NCBI GenBank assembly: GCA_040392805.1
Contig: JBEBVI010000067.1
Location: 1 to 14,495 of the forward strand
Direction of reading: 5' to 3'
Length of the DNA: 14,495 nucleotides
DNA from: Taibaiella helvus_B
Lineage (GTDB): Bacteria; Bacteroidota; Bacteroidia; Chitinophagales; Chitinophagaceae
How positions within the stretch are numbered: the stretch's first letter is position 1; each line of letters starts with the position of its first letter. Shown in pieces: positions 6,214-13,539 of the stretch. The notes below the pieces were generated by a model. It did no database searches and was not told where the DNA came from. It saw nothing but the letters and a program-made list of their open reading frames with translations. The position numbers were made by a program, and so were the translations under genes.

Positions 6214-8055
6214 TTACTCCACCGTTACCGATTTGGCCAGATTCCTCGGCTGGTCCACATTGGCTCCCCGCATTAGTGCAATGTGATACGAAAGAAGCTG
6301 AAGCGGTACTACGGTCAACAGCGGACTCAGTATTTCCTCTGTCATCGGAATTTCTATAGTATAGTCGGCCAGCTCAGCAATTTCCGTATCACCTTCATTA
6401 ACTATAGCTATGATTTTTCCGTCCCGGGCCTTTACTTCCATAATGTTGGAAACGATCTTATCGTGAGCGCTGGCATTTGTTGCCAATACCACTACCGGCA
6501 TTTGCTCATCTATAAGTGCGATAGGGCCGTGCTTCATTTCAGCGGCAGGATAGCCTTCGGCATGAATATAGGAGATCTCTTTGAGCTTTAACGCACCTTC
6601 GAGAGCAACAGGGAAATTAACTCCTCTACCCAGATATAGGAAGTTGCCGGCATCTTTAAAACGGGCGGCTATCTCCTGTATCTGTGGGTCTAATTTAAGC
6701 GTTTGCTTGATCTTACCTGGTATGGCTTCCAGTTCATACAATATTTGCCTCAGGTAAGATGTAGATATCGCTCCTTTATGTTGTGCAACCTGCAGTGATA
6801 ATAATGTTAAGATAACCACTTGCGAGGAAAATGCTTTTGTAGATGCTACACCTATCTCGGGGCCGGCATGGGTATAGGAACCAGCATGAGTAGCACGGGC
6901 GATGGATGAGCCGATCACATTACATATACCATAAATCAAAGCCTGGCGTTCTTTGGCAATTTGGATGGCAGCGAGCGTATCGGCAGTTTCACCGGATTGA
7001 GAAATAGCAAATACCACATCATTGCCCGTAATGATCGGGTTGCGGTAGCGAAACTCGGAAGCATATTCAACTTCTACGGGAACCCTTGCCAGTTCTTCCA
7101 TCAGATATTCACCAAGCAAGCCGGCATGGTAAGAGGTCCCACAGGCCGTTATTATAAATCTTTCCGCCTGGTTGATCCGGTTAATGTATTCAGCTACCCC
7201 GCCCAGCTTGATCCAGCCTTCTTCGGCGTTCATTCTGCCTCTTACGGCATCTTCAATTACTTTGGGCTGCTCGTATATTTCCTTCAGCATAAAATGATCA
7301 AAGCCACCTTTTTCAATGGCTTCCAGATCCATTTCCAGCTCTTCTATAAAAGGCGTTTTCTCAATATTGCCTAACGTTTTAACATGTATTTCGCCATCCC
7401 TCGTAATTACCACATACTCCTGTTGGTCAAGATAAATGACGTTCTTGGTGTATTCTATTATCGGTGATGCATCAGAGGCGATAAAGTATTCTCCTTTTCC
7501 AATCCCCACTACCATCGGGCTGCCTTTACGGGCTGCCACAAGGGTATTGTTGTCGCTCCGGTCTATTACCGCAATGGCGTAAGCGCCTACCACTTCGTTC
7601 AGCGCTATCCGGACGGCATCTTCCAGAGCCACATTTTCCTTGATTTTGATCTCCTCGATCAGGTTAACCAGGACTTCGGTATCTGTTTCGGAATGGAAAA
7701 TATAGCCCCTTTTCTTTAACTGCTCTTTAAGCGTGGCATAGTTTTCTATAATACCATTATGCACAATGGCCAGCTGACCGGAATTGGAAAGATGAGGATG
7801 GGCATTGGTATCATTCGGTATACCATGTGTGGCCCACCTGGTATGGCCTATGCCTAAATTGCCGGAGGTGTTTTTACCATTGGCAAAATCACGTAGGTTA
7901 CTCACTTTGCCAGCCTTTTTAAACAGGTTGAAGTTCTCTTTATTCAGCATGACAACGCCGGCGCTGTCATATCCCCGGTATTCCATTCTTTGCATTCCCT
8001 TGATCAGGATCGGGAAGGCATCTTTTGGCCCGATATAAGCTACTATTCCGCACAT
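6214..8055 (-). CDS. glmS: Glutamine--fructose-6-phosphate aminotransferase (isomerizing)
   Basis: A full-length 613-residue GlmS. Cys2 is the N-terminal nucleophile of the class II glutamine amidotransferase domain (about 2-220), with EYRGYDSAG (25-33), GHTRWATHG (70-78) and HNGIIENY (99-106). Two SIS sugar-isomerase domains follow: ACGTSYHAG (304-312) and SQSGETADT (352-360) in the first, GRGVNFPVALEGALKLKEISY (476-496) and EGYPAAEMKHGP in the second. The C-terminus DQPRNLAKSVTVE is the conserved tail that closes the active site. It makes glucosamine-6-phosphate from fructose-6-phosphate and glutamine, the first step to UDP-GlcNAc for peptidoglycan and LPS. Its ATG lies 14 bases after the stop of the DUF4270 gene, so the two are surely co-transcribed. 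No glmS-type ribozyme can fit immediately upstream. Confidence 0.97.
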   Translation of the reverse strand: MCGIVAYIGPKDAFPILIKGMQRMEYRGYDSAGVVMLNKENFNLFKKAGKVSNLRDFANGKNTSGNLGIGHTRWATHGIPNDTNAHPHLSNSGQLAIVHNGIIENYATLKEQLKKRGYIFHSETDTEVLVNLIEEIKIKENVALEDAVRIALNEVVGAYAIAVIDRSDNNTLVAARKGSPMVVGIGKGEYFIASDASPIIEYTKNVIYLDQQEYVVITRDGEIHVKTLGNIEKTPFIEELEMDLEAIEKGGFDHFMLKEIYEQPKVIEDAVRGRMNAEEGWIKLGGVAEYINRINQAERFIITACGTSYHAGLLGEYLMEELARVPVEVEYASEFRYRNPIITGNDVVFAISQSGETADTLAAIQIAKERQALIYGICNVIGSSIARATHAGSYTHAGPEIGVASTKAFSSQVVILTLLSLQVAQHKGAISTSYLRQILYELEAIPGKIKQTLKLDPQIQEIAARFKDAGNFLYLGRGVNFPVALEGALKLKEISYIHAEGYPAAEMKHGPIALIDEQMPVVVLATNASAHDKIVSNIMEVKARDGKIIAIVNEGDTEIAELADYTIEIPMTEEILSPLLTVVPLQLLSYHIALMRGANVDQPRNLAKSVTVE

Positions 8056-8069
8056 AATATTTGGTGTGT

Positions 8070-9482
8070 TTAGTTTTGTTTGGTATATATTACGTTTAGT
8101 TTGATTTTGAGATCTTCAGGTGCGTTTGGCCCGTAAGCGATCATCCGGTGCGCACCGGGATATACCTGGGCGGTAGCTACTCTGAGCCTTAGCTGTTTTT
8201 CGCCTAAGGAGAGCGTTCTTTGTATTTCCCTGGGGATATTAATGTTATAACGGTAATATTCTACTCCATCGATCATCACTACTTTAGGCTGTGCATCCAG
8301 GAAAGCCAGGTAATCCGTATTGGATGCTCCTGTGGCATCCAATACATCCATAACGGGGCTGATCGTATTGTCAGAATTAATACGGTTAATGATAAGCTGT
8401 GTAGGCGGGTTGAACCGCTTTTGATCCGGTGTGCGTATCGTTGTGATTTCGAGTGTGGCCTTATTGATCAGGGAGTGTGGTATTTTATCATCCAGATCAA
8501 TGATAACCTGTGAACGGAAGCCGGGATAGCTTTGAATCACCATTGTATACCTGCTGTCGTTACTGTTTACAAAACTTTGTGCAGGTGTTCCGTTATAGTT
8601 CCTTTTGATGTGGTTGGAGTAGGCATTGGAAGCCGTGAACGGGAATACACTTCGCTTGAGTGCGGTATCGTTGGCTATATGATAATAAAATTCAATTATC
8701 GCATTCTGGTATAATGCATTGCTGCTGCTGCCGCCTGTCATACTAAAGTAAGCGAGCGTGTTTTTGTTTTTGGTCGTATCGGGTGCAAGAAAAATACCTT
8801 TAAACTTAGAAATAAAGGTGGTGCCGGAAACCATGTCGCTTGCCGGTAAGTTAATGATGTATGCTCCAAACGACGGGCTGAGCGGCATGCGTAACAGGCC
8901 TGTTACTTTCTCGTTATTGAGTAAATATGCCGTATCGCTAAGCGACCGAAGAGTGATCTCCGCTTCACCGATCGGGGTGGGGGCGCATTGAAATGTCTTC
9001 GAACTATACCAGTTGGCTATATTGGTATCTCCGTAAATAAAATCCGGGTCGGTTATTTCATATGCTTTTAAGGCAAGGGCGTTAGCTACTACCGAACGAT
9101 CCGTATCTCCGTAGCTGAAATTCAGATAGGGCATCACTAGCACCGCAGAATCCAATACGGTGATATTATCGGGGAATGTAAAATATTCTGTCGGGGGAAC
9201 AAACTGCATATATGCGCCTGCCACCGTCTTTCCAAAGAATAGATCGTTGCTGATCTGCCCCAAAGCGACAATGGGGTAGTTATAATCGTTGGAACGCAGG
9301 GAATCGAAATGGGTGTTTTGCACACTGATATCGAAGCCTTTCACTTCAAATGTATTGATATTGTCTACCGGCGGGATAAGCGTGCCGGGTTTAACAATAC
9401 TTTTTTCCTTACATGCGTTTAACGAAAAAAAGCCTGCGCATAGCGTAAAGGCTTTTAAACTGTTGTAGATTAGTTTTTTCAA
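8070..9482 (-). CDS. DUF4270-type outer-membrane lipoprotein
   Basis: A 470-residue protein with a lipoprotein signal peptide: MKKLIYNSLK, a hydrophobic stretch, and the lipobox L-N-A-C with Cys24. The mature part begins CKEKSIVKPG and is rich in Ser/Thr/Asn and beta-strand-like segments, with no transmembrane helices. Sequence character and its place between the GT5-like gene and glmS fit the DUF4270 family of Bacteroidota, whose function is unknown. The start codon is TTG: an in-frame TAA lies three codons upstream (TAA CCA TCG TTG), and no other start gives the signal peptide. It lies 35 bases after the GT5-like gene and 14 before glmS, consistent with an operon. It probably sits in the outer membrane. 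The family assignment is by recognition and context, not by a search. Confidence 0.75.
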   Translation of the reverse strand: MKKLIYNSLKAFTLCAGFFSLNACKEKSIVKPGTLIPPVDNINTFEVKGFDISVQNTHFDSLRSNDYNYPIVALGQISNDLFFGKTVAGAYMQFVPPTEYFTFPDNITVLDSAVLVMPYLNFSYGDTDRSVVANALALKAYEITDPDFIYGDTNIANWYSSKTFQCAPTPIGEAEITLRSLSDTAYLLNNEKVTGLLRMPLSPSFGAYIINLPASDMVSGTTFISKFKGIFLAPDTTKNKNTLAYFSMTGGSSSNALYQNAIIEFYYHIANDTALKRSVFPFTASNAYSNHIKRNYNGTPAQSFVNSNDSRYTMVIQSYPGFRSQVIIDLDDKIPHSLINKATLEITTIRTPDQKRFNPPTQLIINRINSDNTISPVMDVLDATGASNTDYLAFLDAQPKVVMIDGVEYYRYNINIPREIQRTLSLGEKQLRLRVATAQVYPGAHRMIAYGPNAPEDLKIKLNVIYTKQN

Positions 9483-9517
9483 CGATGGTTATTTCTTGAA
9501 AGTTATAAACTTAATTG

Positions 9518-10348
9518 TTATTGGTCTTCTGACAGATCCTGGTATATTTGAAACAGCTGATCTACATTCTCAATCCAGTCTGGTGAATGGGTTACTATTT
9601 CCTGGTTCTTTTTATTGATTTTACTGATTATGCCCTGTGTTTCCGGCTGTTCATCCCCCTGTATAATAACGTCCGTATAGGTACAGGCACCTTTAATTAA
9701 CGACAGGTTATCGCTTTTAGTATATGGGGCGAGCTCCTCATCTTTAAGGCTTACGCTGTTCTGTACCATTCTTGCAAAGTCCGATCCGAGCGACTCATCA
9801 AACTGGGGAGCCTGGGCGGTAAATACTGTTTTAGAATGAACAAAAACCGGTTCTTTCTTATAAGCTGTTTTCAGAAATAACGGTATGAGCGACGTCATCC
9901 AGCCATGGCAATGAATAACGTCCGGTGGCCAGCCGAATTTCTTAACAATTTCCAGCGCACTTTTACAGAAGAAGATCAGTCGCTCTGCATTATCATCATA
10001 AAAATGCTCTGTCTCGTCCCTGAAAATAAACTTTCTTTTGAAAAAATCTTCATTGTCCATAAAGTATACCTGCAGGCGGGCATTCGGGAGAGAAGCTACT
10101 TTAATTAACAGCGGGTGATCCTCTTTATCTACAACAATATTGATCCCGGAAAGCCGTACCACCTCGTGAAGACGATGGCGACGCTCATTAATGGTCCCGA
10201 AACGAGGCATGATGATCCTGATCTCCATACCGGAATCGAAGGTCTTAACAGATAGCTTATTTAGTATATCGGCAAAATCTGATATTTCAAGATAAGGTGA
10301 AAGCTCATTCGTGATAATTAAGATGCGTTTCTTATTTTGTATAGACAT
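9518..10348 (-). CDS. GT5-like protein: N-terminal glycogen/starch-synthase-type domain only
   Basis: A 276-residue cytoplasmic protein resembling only the N-terminal Rossmann half of GT5 glycogen synthases. Similarities are ILIITNELSPYL at about 9-20, IRIIMPRFGTINERRH at 43-58, and PPDVIHCHGWMTSLIPLFLK at 141-160, which corresponds to the DVIHxHDWxTxLxPxxLK block. True GlgA is about 470-490 residues and carries K-x-G-G-L near the N-terminus for ADP-glucose binding; here the equivalent stretch reads E-I-S-D-F (21-25). The whole C-terminal nucleotide-binding domain is missing. Glycogen synthase activity is therefore unlikely. It may be a regulatory or scaffolding relative, or a distinct transferase acting with a partner. 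It leads the gene set with the DUF4270 lipoprotein and glmS. Databases usually label such proteins glycogen/starch synthase, which I think overstates the case. Confidence 0.75.
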   Translation of the reverse strand: MSIQNKKRILIITNELSPYLEISDFADILNKLSVKTFDSGMEIRIIMPRFGTINERRHRLHEVVRLSGINIVVDKEDHPLLIKVASLPNARLQVYFMDNEDFFKRKFIFRDETEHFYDDNAERLIFFCKSALEIVKKFGWPPDVIHCHGWMTSLIPLFLKTAYKKEPVFVHSKTVFTAQAPQFDESLGSDFARMVQNSVSLKDEELAPYTKSDNLSLIKGACTYTDVIIQGDEQPETQGIISKINKKNQEIVTHSPDWIENVDQLFQIYQDLSEDQ

Positions 10349-10499
10349 GAAAAAATTGATTGTATCCTTGAAAGTGGAAATGGACAGAAGTTTATAATAT
10401 ATAATAAACCTGCAAAAAGTTTATTGTAATAAGCTCATGTGATTTTTAAGCTGCCGTAATACATTTGCCTTCTGTAATTAAATTCAGAAAAAAAGATCC

Positions 10500-10525
10500 G
10501 AAAATGGGAAAATACCATCATTTTC
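10500..10525 (-). other. Hairpin at the 5' end of the GT5-like/DUF4270/glmS leader
   Basis: GAAAATGGG (10500-10508) pairs with CC (10515-10516) and CATTTTC (10519-10525), with a 2-base bulge. It lies just downstream of the predicted transcription start of the leftward unit. It could stabilise the transcript end or be regulatory. AT-rich pairing makes it weak. Confidence 0.3.
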
Positions 10526-10540
10526 ACGTAGGTTTGGCGG

Positions 10541-10548
10541 CAAAGGTA
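10541..10548 (-). promoter_or_regulatory. -7 box (TACCTTTG on the minus strand) for the GT5-like/DUF4270/glmS unit
   Basis: Same octamer as at rpsT and rpmI, followed by GCCG. It predicts a leader of about 185 bases before the ATG at 10348, longer than other leaders in the window. No obvious TTG is found at the -33 spacing. Confidence 0.5.
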
Positions 10549-10567
10549 CGGAATTATTATAAAATAT

Positions 10568-10597
10568 AGCGCTGCTTTAAAAGCGCTGCGGCGCTTT
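10568..10597. repeat. GC-rich alternative-hairpin region in the panC/GT5 divergent spacer
   Basis: AGCGCT occurs at 10568-10573 and 10582-10587 and can pair with itself. AAAGCGC (10580-10586) can instead pair with GCGCTTT (10591-10597) around a TGCG loop. The two structures exclude each other. The direct repeat GCGCTGC is at 10569-10575 and 10583-10589. The GC content stands out against the AT-rich surroundings. It may be a protein-binding site or a leader structure of panC. I see no convincing TAnnTTTG box for panC. Confidence 0.35.
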
Positions 10598-10630
10598 GTG
10601 TCTTAATGTGTTTATTGTATAATATATACT

Positions 10631-11476
10631 ATGTTGATATTTAAACTTTCTGAAGATATTCAATCCTACCTGACTCGTTTAAAACACTCCGGAAGCAGTA
10701 TCGGTTTTATTCCCACTCTGGGCGCTCTGCATGAAGGCCATCTTTCTTTGGTGCATGAGGCGCGTAAAAAGACCGGGGTAGTTGTTTGCAGCATATTTGT
10801 CAATCCTGCGCAATTCAATAATCCGGAAGACTTAAAATTATATCCGCGTACTATTGATCAGGACATTGCTGTGCTGGAAGGCGCGGGTTGTGATATTTTG
10901 TTCATCCCGGAAGAGCGGGAAATGTATCCGGAGGGCCTGCGGGAAGAGCCGGCTAAATATGATTTAGGCTCCGTAGAAGATGTTTTAGAAGGAAAATTCA
11001 GGCCTAACCACTTCCAGGGTGTGGCACGTATTATCGATAAATTATTGCGGATCATCCATCCGGACCATCTTTTCCTGGGACTGAAAGACTTTCAGCAATG
11101 TATTGTAATCGAGAAGCTAATCGCCCAGATGGGGCATGAAGTGATCGTAAACAAGGTAGCTACGAAAAGAGAGGCGGACGGGCTTGCCATGAGCTCAAGA
11201 AACCGCAGGATGACCTCAAGCCAGCGAAGCCTTGCCGGGCTCATTTATCAATGTCTTGTATCAGTACAGGCCAAGCAGGATGAAAGGAACTTTCCGGTGG
11301 TACAGAAAGAGTGTATGGAGCTGCTGCATGCAAAAGGTTTTAGCTGCGATTATATTGTATTAGCAGATGCCGGTACGCTTGAATTATTGAGCAATTATGA
11401 TAAATCGCGACCAATGGTGGTATTGATCGCAGCATCAATAGGCGATATCAGGTTGATTGACAACCTGTTACTTTAA
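10631..11476 (+). CDS. panC: Pantothenate synthetase (pantoate--beta-alanine ligase)
   Basis: A 281-residue, full-length PanC. The nucleotidyltransferase core shows FIPTLGALHEGHLSLV (26-41, with HEGH at 34-37 as the HIGH-type motif; the common PTMGALH is PTLGALH here), VCSIFVNPAQF (52-62), FRPNHFQGV (123-131, pantoate site), LGLKDFQQ (149-156) and DGLAMSSRN (183-191, equivalent to the KMSKS loop). It joins pantoate and beta-alanine using ATP, yielding AMP and pyrophosphate, on the way to coenzyme A. It is transcribed away from the GT5-like gene; rpsP follows after 115 bases. panD, often next to panC, is not here. The ATG at 10631 fits the family N-terminus. Confidence 0.96.
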   Translation: MLIFKLSEDIQSYLTRLKHSGSSIGFIPTLGALHEGHLSLVHEARKKTGVVVCSIFVNPAQFNNPEDLKLYPRTIDQDIAVLEGAGCDILFIPEEREMYPEGLREEPAKYDLGSVEDVLEGKFRPNHFQGVARIIDKLLRIIHPDHLFLGLKDFQQCIVIEKLIAQMGHEVIVNKVATKREADGLAMSSRNRRMTSSQRSLAGLIYQCLVSVQAKQDERNFPVVQKECMELLHAKGFSCDYIVLADAGTLELLSNYDKSRPMVVLIAASIGDIRLIDNLLL

Positions 11477-11535
11477 TAGTAAAAAAAAGTATTCTGTTTG
11501 CCCGGTTCGTGTTTTTATTTATGAATAAAAAAATT

Positions 11536-11543
11536 TAATTTCG
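11536..11543 (+). promoter_or_regulatory. Near-consensus -7 box (TAATTTCG) for rpsP
   Basis: TAATTTCG followed by C differs from TAnnTTTG at one position and lies 48 bases before the rpsP ATG, in AT-rich DNA. No clean -33 TTG is at the usual spacing. It suggests rpsP has its own promoter rather than depending on panC. Confidence 0.35.
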
Positions 11544-11591
11544 CACTGCTAATTTTTTATTTTTTAATTAAAAAAAACAATTTCCATTTCT

Positions 11592-12110
11592 ATGGATGTT
11601 AAAATCAGAATGCAACTCCACTGGTCGAAAAAGCGCCCTTTCTATTTTATCGTAGCTGCTACCAGCTCCTCTCCCCGTGACGGCAAGTTTATCGAAAAAT
11701 TAGGTACTTATAACCCACTGACAGTACCGGCCACAATACGCCTTAATAACGAGCGCGCATTGGATTGGCTTCAAAAAGGCGCACAGCCTACCAATACGGT
11801 AAGGCGTATCTTGTCTTTTAAAGGCGTTTTATATATGAAACACCTTTTACGCGGTGTGTCTCTCGGCTTGTTTGATGAGGCAACGGCTAAAGACAAGTTT
11901 GAAAAGTGGAATGCAGAGCATGAGCAATTGGTTGCTAAGCGCGAAGAAGCACATCGTAAACAGAAACAGGAAAAACGTCATAACGTGGTTCAGGAATCTG
12001 TACGTCGTGTAGAAGAGAAAAACGCTGCTAAAGCTGCTGCTACCGAAGCTCCGGAAGCTGAAGCTCCTGCAGAAGATAATCAGGAAAATGAAGTGGCCCA
12101 GGAAGGCTAA
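11592..12110 (+). CDS. rpsP: 30S ribosomal protein S16 with long charged C-terminal tail
   Basis: A 172-residue protein. Residues 1-82 are the S16 core: VKIRMQLHWSKKRPFYFIVAA, SPRDGKFIEKLGTYNPLT, and ALDWLQKGAQPTNTVRRIL. S16 in most bacteria is about 80-90 residues. Here roughly 90 extra residues follow: first KHLLRGVSLGLFDEATAKDKFEKW, then a Lys/Glu/Arg-rich predicted coiled helix, then an Ala/Glu/Pro-rich acidic end. Extended S16 proteins are common in Bacteroidota, so this is family-typical rather than a fusion. S16 binds 16S rRNA and helps 30S assembly. The usual partners rimM and trmD are not downstream; a palindromic terminator closes the gene 28 bases after its stop. Confidence 0.95.
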   Translation: MDVKIRMQLHWSKKRPFYFIVAATSSSPRDGKFIEKLGTYNPLTVPATIRLNNERALDWLQKGAQPTNTVRRILSFKGVLYMKHLLRGVSLGLFDEATAKDKFEKWNAEHEQLVAKREEAHRKQKQEKRHNVVQESVRRVEEKNAAKAAATEAPEAEAPAEDNQENEVAQEG

Positions 12111-12137
12111 TCTCAAAATAACCTCCCGATTACTACG

Positions 12138-12170
12138 ATGGCCGTCTGATCAGACGGCCATTGGTTTTTA
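12138..12170 (+). terminator. rpsP terminator with perfect 24-base palindrome
   Basis: ATGGCCGTCTGA (12138-12149) is directly followed by its reverse complement (12150-12161), then TTGGTTTTTA. As RNA this folds into a GC-rich stem with a small loop followed by a U-rich tail. No T tract exists on the minus-strand side, so it mainly serves rpsP. Confidence 0.85.
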
Positions 12171-12216
12171 TGATAAAATAACCTTATTTCTGCATCTTCT
12201 CTATTGAGGATCAATA

Positions 12217-13356
12217 TTAAGAGTTTAGCTGTCCTATTATTTCCAATAAATTAGACGAAATATACTGCAATTCAGTATCACTGAGCTCAGTATGTACCGG
12301 CAGCGAAAGGACACGTTCATTTAAATAGTCAGTAATGCTTAATTCTGCAGATTCAGCCCCGTAGTGTTTAAACATATTCTGCTTATGGCAAGGCACGGGA
12401 TAATAAATCATACTGGGTATGCCTTTTTCTGAAAGCCTTTTCTGAACCTCGTCCCTGTTCACATTGTCGAGGATCAGTGTATATTGGTGAAAAACATGGT
12501 GACTGTAATCAGCACGGTAAGGTGTTTTGATCAGCGGGTGTCCGGCAAAGGCCTTATCATAATACGTTGCGGCACTTCTTCGGGCATTACAGTAGTGATC
12601 CAGCTCTTTTAACTTTACCCTTAAAACAGCGGCTTGTATAGAATCTAACCTGCTGTTGCAACCCACGATCTCGTGGTAGTACCTGACTTTCTGCCCGTGA
12701 TTGGCAATCATTTTCATCTTTTCAGCCAGCTCTTCATCATCGGTAAATATAGCTCCGCCATCACCATAGCATCCTAAGTTTTTAGAAGGAAAGAAAGAAG
12801 TGGTTCCTATAAGACCTATGGTACCGTTTGCTTTTTTTGTTCCGTCCGGGAAACGATAGCTGCCGCCTATGGCCTGTGCGTTATCTTCGATAAGCGGTAT
12901 ATTATATTCTGAAGAAATATCGAGCAATTCCTGCATGGCCGCGCTCTGGCCGTAAAGATGCACGGGGATAATAGCTTTGGTGGCCGGTGTAATAGCGGCT
13001 CTGACCGCCTGTGGATCAATAGTAAATGTTTTAGGGTCTACGTCTACAAATACGGGTTTTAATTTGAGTAGCGCAACCACTTCTACCGTAGCAATATAAG
13101 TAAAAGACGGGGTGATGACTTCATCTCCCGGTTGCAATCCTAATGCCATTAAAGCAATCTGTAAGGCATCCGTCCCGTTAGCGCAGGGAATCACATTTTT
13201 TACATTAAGATATGCGGCCAGCTCCTCAGCAAACAGGTTAACTTCCGGCCCGTTGATGAAAGAAGTACTGTTTATTACTCTTGAGATCGCTTCATCGATC
13301 TCCGGTTTTATCTTTTGATATTGACGCTTAAGGTCAACCATTTGTAGAGCTTCCAT
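12217..13356 (-). CDS. DegT/DnrJ/EryC1/StrS family PLP-dependent sugar aminotransferase
   Basis: A 379-residue aspartate-aminotransferase-fold enzyme. Visible motifs: MVDLKRQYQKIKPEIDEAI at the start, INGPEV (35-40), CANGTDALQIAL (58-69, PLP phosphate region), TPSFTYIAT (82-90), VHLYGQ (132-137), IEDNAQAIG (156-164, Asp158 for the pyridine nitrogen), and SFFPSKNLGCYGDGGA (187-202), where Lys192 should form the PLP Schiff base. Such enzymes aminate nucleotide-linked keto-sugars for LPS or exopolysaccharide; the FFPSKNLGCYGDGG form is typical of WbpE-like members, but the substrate cannot be fixed from sequence. A start 19 codons further up (13413) would add MQSARFAILNENILKRICL, with no counterpart in the family, so ATG 13356 is preferred. 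It lies downstream of pyrB on the same strand. Confidence 0.9.
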   Translation of the reverse strand: MEALQMVDLKRQYQKIKPEIDEAISRVINSTSFINGPEVNLFAEELAAYLNVKNVIPCANGTDALQIALMALGLQPGDEVITPSFTYIATVEVVALLKLKPVFVDVDPKTFTIDPQAVRAAITPATKAIIPVHLYGQSAAMQELLDISSEYNIPLIEDNAQAIGGSYRFPDGTKKANGTIGLIGTTSFFPSKNLGCYGDGGAIFTDDEELAEKMKMIANHGQKVRYYHEIVGCNSRLDSIQAAVLRVKLKELDHYCNARRSAATYYDKAFAGHPLIKTPYRADYSHHVFHQYTLILDNVNRDEVQKRLSEKGIPSMIYYPVPCHKQNMFKHYGAESAELSITDYLNERVLSLPVHTELSDTELQYISSNLLEIIGQLNS

Positions 13357-13441
13357 CAGGCAGATCCGTTTTAAAATATTTTCATTTAATATCGCAAATC
13401 TTGCTGATTGCAATGAATTTGATTAGTATAATAGTCACAAT

Positions 13442-13530
13442 AAATCCTGGTTCAAAAGCCTGATATTTTATTCTCACCCCTGAGCCTGTCGAAGGGTCCG
13501 GTCGACATGACGGTAATTCAGGATTTTTGA
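13442..13530. repeat. REP-like intergenic element with CCTGAGCCTGTCGAAGGG core
   Basis: The core at 13478-13496 reads CCCTGAGCCTGTCGAAGGG, a sequence type I recognise as a recurrent intergenic repeat in many bacteria. It is followed by GTCGA/TCGAC inverted arms (13488-13492, 13502-13506). The outer flanks are also inverted: AAATCCTG (13442-13449) with CAGGATTT (13519-13526), and TCAAAAGCCTGA (13452-13463) with TCAGGATTTTTGA (13518-13530). The whole spacer between pyrB and the aminotransferase can fold into a long imperfect hairpin, which may also end or process the pyrB transcript. Confidence 0.6.
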
Positions 13531-13539
13531 CTTTAAAAG

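Noticed and set aside
8056..8069. glmS ribozyme upstream of glmS
   Set aside because: Only 14 bases separate glmS from the preceding gene, and no ribozyme-like fold could fit. The self-cleaving glmS ribozyme is known mainly from Firmicutes.
13357..13413. N-terminal extension of the DegT-family aminotransferase
   Set aside because: It adds 19 residues with no family counterpart, and the usual MVDLK start lies just after ATG 13356.
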